Source: Acetobacterium wieringae (GTDB lineage: Bacteria > Bacillota > Clostridia > Eubacteriales > Eubacteriaceae). From it: a stretch of DNA of 33,659 nt. Within the stretch, counting starts at the first letter, position 1. Each line of letters begins with the position of its first letter. The stretch spans positions 1 to 33,659 of the forward strand of contig NZ_JAIPPU010000026.1 of NCBI RefSeq assembly GCF_026646375.1, given 5' to 3'. This document shows, in pieces, positions 26,724 through 33,659 of this stretch. The translations under genes and the position numbers were made by a program. Below the pieces are notes generated by a model. That model was not told the origin of the DNA, did no database searches, and worked only from the letters and a program-made list of their open reading frames with translations.

Positions 26724-26935
26724 TGTTTCCCCTTTCTCTGAATGTATATCAAAAATAACGAGCGCACTTTTACTCTTTAAATATCCCATAATTTTAAGAG
26801 CCAAAACATCATTTACAGCTTCTCTTAAATACACATCTTATTGATTTAATTACAACACTGACTATCTTCCACAGCTTTTGAAGTAGAAATTTTCAAATTG
26901 TATCCTTTATATTTATACTTAATTTTAAGCTTGAT

Positions 26936-26985
26936 TGCATTCGATTTCAAGGTATTAATTGATTTTTGGGCAAAAAAAATAACAG
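26936..26985. repeat. Terminator-linked intergenic repeat, copy B
   Basis: This is the second copy of the repeat at 13363-13410: the identical TGCATTCGATTTCAAG, a diverged stretch of about 15 bases, then TTTTTGGGCAAAAAAAA and TAACAG, leading into a hairpin. It lies between the jetA promoter region and the recombinase remnant. Confidence 0.7.
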
Positions 26986-27009
26986 CAAATCATAATGATG
27001 ATTCGCTGT
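26972..27009 (-). terminator. Rho-independent terminator after the polymerase/YolD and recombinase-remnant region
   Basis: On the minus strand an 11-pair stem with one G-U pair (arms 26999-27009 and 26982-26992, six-base loop) is followed by TTATTTTTTTTG. It would stop transcripts coming from the polymerase/YolD pair before jetA. Confidence 0.75.
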
Positions 27010-27076
27010 AAATTTTTAGATTATATATTTATTTTTCTTTACACATTTATGAGCATTTAATCTTTTTTTCATACTT

Positions 27077-27350
27077 TTACTCTACACTAAAAATCACATC
27101 TACTTCACTATTTTCATCGATGCAAATGTGAGCCAATGTATGTCTTATCACCTTTGGCCTGATTTCTTCTATCGTTCTATACACCTTAACAAACTCTTGT
27201 GTTCCCCTGCCCGATAATCTTTCAAAACATCGTAGCTCGGTTTTATTTCTTCCGTATGAGCTACCAGGTAATTCCAGACGTTGATGAATAATTCTTCAAT
27301 ATAATCGACTTTATTTTGATATCGGTACAATAAATTTCTATTTGTACTGG
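27077..27350 (-). pseudogene. Decayed 3' end of a large serine recombinase
   Basis: Translated in two frames this matches the C-terminus of the intact 501-residue recombinase. The first part reads ELFINVWNYLVAHTEEIKPS and DVLKDYRAGE, against LFINAWNHLVDHPEEIKPS in the intact gene. After a frameshift it continues IEEIRPKVIRHTLAHICID and ENSEVDVIF, ending with TAA at 27077-27079. Only about the last 85 codons remain. It lies just downstream of the YolD gene, so the polymerase/YolD pair sits between a broken and an intact recombinase 3' end. Confidence 0.85.
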
Positions 27351-27378
27351 AATCAGCCAGAGCTGCAAAGCATATAAC

Positions 27379-27798
27379 TCAGTCCAGCTCCGAAAACAAT
27401 TCCCCATTTATTTCAAAGATATTCTCTGTCGGAATTTTGATTTTGTCCTTCATCACAATTATATGATCATAAACATCAATCTTTATGACTATACCAGCGA
27501 CGGTGATATAGCTGCCACCGTCTTTCATCTCGTCCGACAGAAAGTATGTGATGGAGACTTCGGGCTGGCTGGCAATCTGTTTGGCCAGCAGATTCAACCG
27601 CAGTTCAATATCTGCTTTGGCATCCTCTGTCAGCTCCTTGCGATCCCGTGTGAGCCGAGCTGTTTCCACGATAGCTTCCCCATGTTTGGTAAGTGCTGCA
27701 AAGGGCGAAAACTGCGCCGCTCGATCGGTAATTTGCATACGGGGGCGGGTAGCCGAAACGTAATGAGGCAGGTGGATAATGTCATCATATGAACCCAT
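27379..27798 (-). CDS. YolD-like protein, partner of the Y-family polymerase
   Basis: A 139-residue YolD-like protein: DIIHLPHYVSATRPRMQITD and RAAQFSPFAALTKHGEAI at the N-terminus, and YDHIIVMKDKIKIPTENIFE at the C-terminus. YolD-like genes sit beside UvrX-type Y-family polymerases in Firmicutes and are thought to modulate them. The start is coupled to the polymerase stop (TAATG). Confidence 0.9.
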   Translation of the reverse strand: MGSYDDIIHLPHYVSATRPRMQITDRAAQFSPFAALTKHGEAIVETARLTRDRKELTEDAKADIELRLNLLAKQIASQPEVSITYFLSDEMKDGGSYITVAGIVIKIDVYDHIIVMKDKIKIPTENIFEINGELFSELD

Positions 27799-29327
27799 TA
27801 TGCTTTATGTCCTCCGATTTGGTCATTTCGATCCCTGGTGGTGGCTCCTTCTTGCAGATTCATGCCCTTGAGGATTGCGTTCTTGCCAAATTTTTTCTTG
27901 ATGTCCAGGATGGATTTTTGCATCTCTTTCTCTCTTTCAAGCTCTAATTCTTCCGCTGCCTGCTGCTTTTCCAAGGCAGCATAATCGGTAAAAAGGTCGA
28001 GTTGTTGGTATGAAGCAGCTTTGGGCGCAGATACTTCGGGGATAACATGGTTTGCGGTTATATTCACTCGGCGCACCAGCAGTCGCTTATCTATAATGCG
28101 GTCAAAGAGCATTGTAACCGCATCAATTATGCACTTGGACGAGGACGTGTGCCTACCAAGATTCTCGGTGCCATGGGCATGTTTAGGGAGCTGCCGGCCA
28201 TAGTGGTCTGTGGTGACTTCACCCTTATACGATTGCCTGAGTTCTGGGTCCTGCAAATTTTGGATGTCATAACCGGCTGTTAATACCAACTGATCCGTTA
28301 CCATTTGCTTGTCAACCAAATTCAAGGCCAGAAGATCGGCCATCTCCCGTACGATGATCCTGGCTTTATCGACGGGATAAGGGTACTGTAAGACCTGACC
28401 GGAGCTAATGCTGTTAGTTGTTGGCTTATAGGCTTTAACATCTGCAATGGTGCATGGTTCCCAGCCCCAGGCATGATCGATGAGCAGCTCCGCATTTACG
28501 CCAAACAACTTGTAGAGCAGGGCTTCATTATAAAAATCCCCTGTTTTCCCGAGGGAACACCTGGCCACATCGCCCATCGTTAAAAGGCCGTGAGACTCGA
28601 GCTTTTTGGCGGTAGCCTTGCCTACTCGCCAGAAATCGGTCAGAGGCCGATGGTCCCATAGGGATTGGCGATAACTCATCTCGGTAAGCTCAGCAATACG
28701 AACACCGTTTTTATCCGGTTTGACATGCTTGGCTCCGATGTCCATAGCAATCTTGGCGAGATACAAATTTGTACCGATGCCCGCTGCAGCTGTGATGCCC
28801 GTGGTTTTCAATACATCCCGAATGATTTTCATGGTCAGTTCACGAGCAGTCAGCTTGTAGGTATTCAGATAATTTGTCACATCCATGAAAACCTCATCGA
28901 TGGAATACACATGAATATCTTCAGGAGCGATATATTTGAGATATACATTGTAAATACGTGTGCTATAATCAACATACAGCTCCATGCGAGGCGAGGCTAC
29001 GATGTAATCCAGTTCCAGTTCCGGTGATGATTGAAGTTCTGAATCATCATAAGAGGAACCGGTAAAAACGCGATTTGGTGCCTTTTGCTGCCGTTTGGCA
29101 TTGGCTTCTTTCACCTTCTGCACCACCTCAAACAACCTTGCTCTACCGGAAATACCGTGGGTTTTCAGGGGTGGCGACACCGCAAGGCAAATGGTTTTTT
29201 CTGTTCGAGCAGCGTCGGCCACCACCAAGTTTGTGGACAGTGGATCGAGCTGACGTTCGATACACTCCACTGAAGCGTAAAAACTTTTCAGATCTATGGC
29301 AATATATGTTCTGTTTTTCACACTCAT
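27798..29327 (-). CDS. Y-family DNA polymerase (UvrX/ImuB-like)
   Basis: A 509-residue Y-family polymerase. IAIDLKSFYASVEC near the start and YSIDEVFMDVT near 140 hold the metal-binding acidic residues; FWRVGKATAKKLESHGL is the helix-hairpin-helix region. A QLDLF sequence at 442-446 matches the beta-clamp-binding motif. Such polymerases copy damaged DNA, and copies of this type with YolD are common on Firmicutes mobile elements. AAGGGG precedes the ATG. GC content looks higher than in the left half of the window. No clear LexA box was found. Confidence 0.9.
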   Translation of the reverse strand: MSVKNRTYIAIDLKSFYASVECIERQLDPLSTNLVVADAARTEKTICLAVSPPLKTHGISGRARLFEVVQKVKEANAKRQQKAPNRVFTGSSYDDSELQSSPELELDYIVASPRMELYVDYSTRIYNVYLKYIAPEDIHVYSIDEVFMDVTNYLNTYKLTARELTMKIIRDVLKTTGITAAAGIGTNLYLAKIAMDIGAKHVKPDKNGVRIAELTEMSYRQSLWDHRPLTDFWRVGKATAKKLESHGLLTMGDVARCSLGKTGDFYNEALLYKLFGVNAELLIDHAWGWEPCTIADVKAYKPTTNSISSGQVLQYPYPVDKARIIVREMADLLALNLVDKQMVTDQLVLTAGYDIQNLQDPELRQSYKGEVTTDHYGRQLPKHAHGTENLGRHTSSSKCIIDAVTMLFDRIIDKRLLVRRVNITANHVIPEVSAPKAASYQQLDLFTDYAALEKQQAAEELELEREKEMQKSILDIKKKFGKNAILKGMNLQEGATTRDRNDQIGGHKA

Positions 29328-29368
29328 AGCCCCTTTTTTTTACTTTTTTAGGTTACATATTATACCAC

Positions 29369-29377
29369 ATTCTGCTT
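29369..29377 (-). promoter_or_regulatory. Extended -10 promoter of the polymerase/YolD pair
   Basis: On the minus strand TGGTATAAT is a perfect extended -10 (TGnTATAAT), about 45 bases before the polymerase ATG. A second TATAAT lies just upstream. No convincing -35 is seen. Confidence 0.6.
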
Positions 29378-29403
29378 CAAATTATACCGACGAGAGGGGT
29401 CAA

Positions 29404-29455
29404 TTGTCCCCCTATGAAGAAGGTTTTGAAAAAGTTTTTTATTTTTTCAAACCCT
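29404..29455 (-). terminator. AT-rich hairpin at the end of the recombinase operon
   Basis: On the minus strand GGTTTGAAAAA, a short loop that contains the stop codon, and TTTTTCAAAACC form a stem with one bulged base. No proper T run follows, so it is only a possible terminator. Confidence 0.35.
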
Positions 29456-30944
29456 TCCCCCCAAATAAAAATATCACATCAACTTCGCCGTTTCCGCCAA
29501 CGCAGATGTGATCCAATGTTTGTCTGACCAGCTCCGGTCTGATTTCATCAATCTTGCCATATTCCGCTAACAAGCGCTTAAGCTCCCCTGCCCGATAATC
29601 TTTCAAAGCATCCCGGCTCGGTTTTATTTCTTCCGGATGGTCCACCAGGTGGTTCCAGGCGTTTATGAATAGTGTTTCGATAAAATCGGCTTTTACTTTA
29701 ACATCGGTACAATACATTTCTCTTGGAGATTGATCACTTAACCATCGGATATTTTGGGAACGATCAGCCCATAGCTTTCTCGGAGGCGGAGTATACAACT
29801 TCCCCTCAATCAGCGTTCCCTTTTTACCTTGAAAGGTTTTACATCGCCAGTATTTCTTACCTTCATTATCAGTTAGCTGCATAAAGGTACTGCCGCAGGT
29901 TCCACATGTGATTCTGCCGGCAAAAGGAAATCGATCACTTTGATTATGGTATCGACCATTTGTGATGTGATGATCTTTACAGTATTGTTCTTGCCGCATA
30001 AATTCAAGCTGGACCAGGTCCCATATTGGTTTTTCAATAATCGCTGGATGGGTATCTTCAACATAAGGTTTCGGTAATTCGCCCTGATTCTTGGCTCGTT
30101 TCTTGGTCAAACAGCAGGTATTGTAGGTTTTTTGAAACTGCGTGTCGCCTTTATATTTCTCATTGATCAATACTTTTTTAATATGGCTTGGACACCAGCC
30201 TTTTCCACCATAAGCCATTGGTACTTTTTCATCTGTCAGTCGTTTTGCGATTTGATACCCACCATAGCCGTCCAGAAATTCCTGATAAATGCGCCGGACA
30301 ATGACCGCCTGCTCTTGATTTATTACCAGATTGCCTTCATCATCTTTATTGTAACCCAGAAACTTTCCACTGGGAATACTTTTGATGTTGCCCCGCTCAT
30401 ACTGCTTATGAATCCCCCATTTCACATTGTCCGATTGTGTCTGGCTTTCATTTTGAGCAACCGCTAAAATCAGGGTGAGTAGCACCTCCCCCTCGCTTTT
30501 GATGGTATGGATGTTTTCTTTTTCTAAATATACATCAATCCCCAGTTCACTAAGTTCCCGAATGCAGTTAAGGCAATCCAGGGTATTTCGTCCAAACCGG
30601 GAAACCGATTTTGTGATGATCATCTCGAACTTGTGCTCCCTGGCATCGGCCATCATTTGGTTGAAGGCTTCTCTTTTTTTAAGGCTGGTACCCGATATTC
30701 CTTCATCCGCATAAATCCCTGAAAAAATATAATCCTCATTTTCCTGCAGCTGTCGATTATAGTAATCAACCTGGGCTGCATAACTGGATGCCTGCTCATT
30801 GCTTCCGCTGGAAACCCGACAATAGGCGGCGACGTGAAGCTTCTTTTTAGTCTCATCTGCACAAGCCTCAACTTCTTCATTGCTCTTTGCTGACGGGTCT
30901 AAGCGAAAAATCTTTCTTGGTTTTTGGGTGATGGTTTTTTCCAT
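29439..30944 (-). CDS. Large serine recombinase (third of the tandem set)
   Basis: A 501-residue large serine recombinase, apparently intact. The resolvase domain starts near 36 with HVAAYCRVSSG (catalytic Ser45), then YADEGISGTSLKKREAFNQM and ITKSVSRFGRNTLDCL. A recombinase domain (KWGIHKQYERG onward) and a zinc ribbon (CGTCGS...WRC) follow. Such enzymes integrate and excise elements at short att sites. GAGGAG precedes the ATG. It overlaps the upstream recombinase by 68 bases. A decayed partial copy of its 3' end is at 27077-27350. Confidence 0.92.
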   Translation of the reverse strand: MEKTITQKPRKIFRLDPSAKSNEEVEACADETKKKLHVAAYCRVSSGSNEQASSYAAQVDYYNRQLQENEDYIFSGIYADEGISGTSLKKREAFNQMMADAREHKFEMIITKSVSRFGRNTLDCLNCIRELSELGIDVYLEKENIHTIKSEGEVLLTLILAVAQNESQTQSDNVKWGIHKQYERGNIKSIPSGKFLGYNKDDEGNLVINQEQAVIVRRIYQEFLDGYGGYQIAKRLTDEKVPMAYGGKGWCPSHIKKVLINEKYKGDTQFQKTYNTCCLTKKRAKNQGELPKPYVEDTHPAIIEKPIWDLVQLEFMRQEQYCKDHHITNGRYHNQSDRFPFAGRITCGTCGSTFMQLTDNEGKKYWRCKTFQGKKGTLIEGKLYTPPPRKLWADRSQNIRWLSDQSPREMYCTDVKVKADFIETLFINAWNHLVDHPEEIKPSRDALKDYRAGELKRLLAEYGKIDEIRPELVRQTLDHICVGGNGEVDVIFLFGGKGLKK

Positions 30945-32073
30945 GACACTGCTCCTCTACAATTATTTGCATTTCAGTATTTAATAAATTCTGGTCTTCC
31001 AAAAGTTCTATTAAAATCTTTTCCTTTGGCCGAACGCCCTTACAAACGGATTTTCCTTGATGCATATATGTTTGGCAAATCCAAAAGATTTGTTTCTTAA
31101 AACCTGTGACGCGAATCAGGGTTTGGAGACAATAAGGGCAAATGAATCGGCCGGAAAATGGGTAGGTCTTTTTTGAACGAGTTTTTCTTAATTCCTGTGC
31201 TTTAAACCAGTCCGCCTGATCGATAATTGGCGGGAAACAACCACGCACATAATATTTATTTTTTTGTCCTTTATTCCTTTTCTGGTTTCCTTTCTCATCA
31301 ACAAACGATTTTTGAAGAAGGCAATCCCCCATATACTTTTCATTTGAGATAACCCGAAGGATTCTTTCCGAGATCCAAACCCTTTTAAATTCAATCGGTA
31401 CTTTTTCTTCATTAAAGTCTTTCGCAATCTGAAAACCAGAAATTCCCGATAAATAGCGTTTAAAGATTAATCTGACAATGTCAGCTTCGTCGGGCTTTAT
31501 CACAGGATTCCGATTCTTATCAGAAGTGTAGCCAAAGACACGGTCCGGACTGTGTAACGTCTTTCCTGCCTGGTAGTTCTTTTGAATGGACCACTTGATG
31601 TTCTGGCTTACCGATTTTCGTTCTGCTTCAGCCAGTGACCCAAGGACTGTCAGCATTAACTCCCCTTCAGCATGAAGGGTATTAATGTGGTTTTCTTCAA
31701 AAATCACACCAACGTTTAACTGTTTTAATTCCCGGATTGTTTCAAGCAGAAACATCGTATTTCTGGCAAACCGGGAAATGGTTTTTGTGATGATTAAATC
31801 AATTTTTTGATTTCTTGCTGCCTCCATCATGGCATTAAATCCTGGTCGATCATTCTTTGCACCGGACACTCCGGCATCTGAATAGATACCACAAAACTCA
31901 TAATCCGGATGTGAAGTGATTAGACGTTTGAAATACTGCTCCTGGTTTTCCAATGAATTCAGCTGCAGATCGTGACCGGTTGATACCCGAATATAGGCGC
32001 AGACCCGCTTGAGCTGATGATGAGAAATCCCCTTTCTTTTAGTGATCGTTTTAACTTCGCGTGTTTCAGCCAT
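30877..32073 (-). CDS. Large serine recombinase (second of the tandem set)
   Basis: A 398-residue serine recombinase. CAYIRVSTG (Ser31), YSDAGVSGAKNDRPGFNAMM and ITKTISRFARNT mark the catalytic domain; NIKWSIQKNY starts the recombinase domain; CPYC...WICQTY...C is the zinc ribbon. It ends soon after the zinc region and lacks the long coiled coil of its neighbours, a usual difference within such sets. AAAGGA precedes the ATG, one base after the upstream stop. It overlaps the next gene by 68 bases. Confidence 0.92.
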   Translation of the reverse strand: MAETREVKTITKRKGISHHQLKRVCAYIRVSTGHDLQLNSLENQEQYFKRLITSHPDYEFCGIYSDAGVSGAKNDRPGFNAMMEAARNQKIDLIITKTISRFARNTMFLLETIRELKQLNVGVIFEENHINTLHAEGELMLTVLGSLAEAERKSVSQNIKWSIQKNYQAGKTLHSPDRVFGYTSDKNRNPVIKPDEADIVRLIFKRYLSGISGFQIAKDFNEEKVPIEFKRVWISERILRVISNEKYMGDCLLQKSFVDEKGNQKRNKGQKNKYYVRGCFPPIIDQADWFKAQELRKTRSKKTYPFSGRFICPYCLQTLIRVTGFKKQIFWICQTYMHQGKSVCKGVRPKEKILIELLEDQNLLNTEMQIIVEEQCHGKNHHPKTKKDFSLRPVSKEQ

Positions 32074-32074
32074 A

Positions 32075-33208
32075 TCATATTCCTTTCATTGGCCATTTTA
32101 TCTCCGCTCCATCTTTAAACCGAAAGTTGACTTCATCTTTGGAAAGAACAACCATCTCTAAAATAGTCCGACGCCAGAGGGTTTCATCAAAATCTGTGAG
32201 TAGCTGGTCGCGTTTTTCAAGAATATCCAGAAAGTCATGAATCTGATTCTTCTGGGCCTCCCGTTTTCTGATTTCTTCAGTTAAGGCCATATGGCGATTG
32301 CGAAGTTTATCATAGCTCTCAGCATAGGTGTTGTACCGGCGCTGGTATTCCTCCTGGTCCATCGCTACCCGGGTGTTTTCACTGACAAAGGCATCAACCA
32401 TCATTTCAATGGAGCTGCATTCCTCATCGACTTGCTTCAGTTCTTCCTTTAAATTCTGACAATCTGTTAGCTTCTCAATCATAAGGCGGTAATTCTTAAA
32501 TATCTCTGTTTTATTTTTAATGAGGTGATTCATGACTTCCACGAATAGTTTTTTAATGGTTTCATCATACAAGTGCGGTGTGTTGCATTTGTCTTTTTCC
32601 TTAAACTTGTTATTGCACTGCCAGACAGTATGCTGATATTTGCTACCAGAATGCCAGACTTTGCTACCATAGGCACTGCCACAATCGCCGCAAATAATCC
32701 GGCTGGAGAAACAACTTTGACAAGCTGTATAACCGCCTTTTGATTTTCTTCTAGCAAACTCCTCCTGCACCAGGCCAAAGGTTTCTGGTGGAATGATCGC
32801 TGGGTGACTGTTTTCAACGTAATATTGGGGAACTTCCCCCTCGTTGGTCTTTGTTTTTTTAGTCAAGAAGTCCGTCGTGTAGCGTTTTTGCAGTATTGCA
32901 TCGCCCTTGTATTTCTCATTTTTAAGAATGCTGATTACCGTTGACACTGGCCATTTTTGTCTTTTCGTTGGGCTTAAAATTTTTAATGCCATCAACTGTT
33001 TGGCAATAGATGAAGGGGTATGCCCTTCCAGAAAAAGCTTATAAATGAGTCGGATTGTCATTGCTTCTTCCTCAATAATCTGTGGTAATCCATTCTCCCC
33101 TTTTACATATCCTAAGAAGCTCTTGTAAGGTAGGGAAATATTTCCGTCGGAAAAACTTTTTCGTTTCCCCCACGTCACATTTTCTGAAATTGAGCGGCTT
33201 TCGTCTTG
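32075..33208 (-). pseudogene. 5'-truncated large serine recombinase (first of the tandem set)
   Basis: The recombinase similarity begins abruptly at QDESRSISENVTWGKRKSF (33206-33208 for the Gln codon), a point normally about 150 residues into such proteins. The catalytic resolvase domain with its serine is absent. Downstream it has the recombinase domain, a zinc ribbon (CGDCGS...WQC...C) and a coiled coil. A GTG at 33178 could start a 367-residue remnant. Just upstream the reading frame runs into the 78-bp palindromic repeat, so the gene was cut at the repeat edge. The rest of the frame is intact, which suggests a fairly recent event. Confidence 0.85.
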
Positions 33209-33284
33209 TCTAAGAACGTAAAAAATAATACAATTTAGCGTAATTCGAATTACGCTAAATTGTATTAGAACGCTAAAATGTGCG
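33207..33284 (+). repeat. Right copy of the 78-bp repeat, with a perfect 38-bp palindrome
   Basis: The right copy of the repeat at 63-140. The dyad here is perfect: 33228-33265 is its own reverse complement over 38 bases, with half-sites ACAATTTAGCGT and ACGCTAAATTGT. A third half-site ACGCTAAAATGT follows at 33270-33281. The repeat begins exactly where recombinase similarity ends. Confidence 0.85.
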
Positions 33285-33308
33285 TTTCTATTAATAGCAA
33301 GATATTAT

Positions 33309-33600
33309 TTATTTCTGATTAAAAACATTATTTGTAAAACCTGGCGCAATAGCTCTTTTTTTATCAATTTGAATTTTAATTCCTTCTAATCGATACCCGT
33401 AACCGGCTGTCCCAGCATCAGCACCATTCTTAACCCATCCCATCCAACCAACATTTTGAGCGTGTACACGATAATAAAAATCATATCTATCAGCTACTTT
33501 TCCTTAAGTTCCAGACATCTCTCCATTAAAAATATTATCCTGCAGCCAATGTCTTCTACATGTGTAGAATAAGCCGCCTCTACTCCTAAGAAAACATGTC
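33309..33600 (-). pseudogene. Decayed ChW-repeat protein, C-terminal end
   Basis: On the minus strand, FLGVEAAYSTHVEDIG (start of a ChW repeat) is followed by a frameshift, NGEMSGT and an in-frame TAA, then a full ChW repeat (FYYRVHAQNVGWMGWVKNGA, then GTAGYGYRLEGIKIQI), ending at TAA 33309-33311. It resembles the third repeat of the ChW/MBL protein at 11606-13093. The broken frame and stop show it is not functional as read here. Confidence 0.75.
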
Positions 33601-33604
33601 AAAA

Positions 33605-33631
33605 TATAATGTACACGCTTGTCAAGACACA
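33605..33631 (-). repeat. Possible terminal inverted repeat, right
   Basis: On the minus strand TGTGTC, nine bases, GTGTACAT, one base, ATA: the mirror of 27-54 with the same spacing. See the left copy; the evidence is limited to this similarity. Confidence 0.35.
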
Positions 33632-33659
33632 AAATGAAAAAACGTTAGTTATGACTCCT

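Noticed and set aside
26724..26834. N-terminal extension of JetA
   Set aside because: The family-typical start MFLFED with an AAAGGGG site lies at 26723, and the extra residues resemble no JetA sequence.
28021..29329. Plus-strand open frames opposite the polymerase gene
   Set aside because: They overlap a clear minus-strand Y-family polymerase and show no protein-like motifs or ribosome sites, so they are shadows.
33228..33265. The palindrome as a transcription terminator
   Set aside because: No T run follows on either strand, and it comes with a third half-site and a second copy at the other end.
1..33659. CRISPR arrays, tRNA or rRNA genes
   Set aside because: No regularly spaced repeats, and no tRNA- or rRNA-like sequences, were recognised on reading.

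Overview
The window looks like a low-GC Firmicutes (Clostridia) chromosome segment, probably from the Eubacterium/Acetobacterium group. The main support is the ChW (clostridial hydrophobic, Trp-containing) repeats in a secreted metallo-beta-lactamase-fold protein at 11606-13093 and in a decayed copy at the right edge; these repeats are largely restricted to such anaerobes. The Wadjet locus, YolD plus Y-family polymerase pair and tandem large serine recombinases fit the same group. The genus is an inference. Every gene I can support lies on the minus strand, so transcription runs right to left.

Right to left the layout is: (i) a decayed ChW-repeat gene (33309-33600) and a palindromic repeat (33207-33284) that cuts off the 5' end of a serine recombinase; (ii) three large serine recombinases (29439-33208), the upstream one lacking its catalytic domain; (iii) a Y-family DNA polymerase with its YolD partner (27379-29327), followed by a frameshifted remnant of a recombinase 3' end; (iv) a complete Wadjet operon jetABCD (20117-26723) with its own terminator; (v) a six-gene unit (13474-19687): a small unknown protein, a small membrane protein, a WYL regulator, a PD-(D/E)XK protein and two DUF262 (GmrS-like) proteins, the last with a DUF1524 nuclease domain; (vi) a secreted ChW/MBL protein with a premature stop, plus DUF3006; (vii) an EVE-like/HNH modification-dependent nuclease; (viii) a coupled operon of two unrecognised proteins and a NucS-like nuclease (5492-9508); (ix) a coupled trio of thymidylate-kinase-like, cobalamin-binding radical SAM and family-4-UDG-like proteins (2805-5291), followed by an unrecognised possibly HEPN-like protein and an AAA ATPase with a zinc ribbon (182-2657); (x) a second copy of the palindromic repeat (63-140).

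Taken together this is a defence island on a mobile element. Wadjet (anti-plasmid) and the type IV nucleases are known kinds of system. The least familiar parts are the kinase / radical SAM / UDG-like trio with its ATPase neighbours and the three-gene NucS-like operon. The trio resembles a machine for making and recognising a modified nucleotide; in its UDG-like member the usual catalytic motif is replaced although the iron-sulfur cysteines and the second active-site motif remain. The two 78-bp repeats, 33 kb apart in the same orientation, suggest boundaries of a transposable or recombined segment, but no matching transposase lies in the window.
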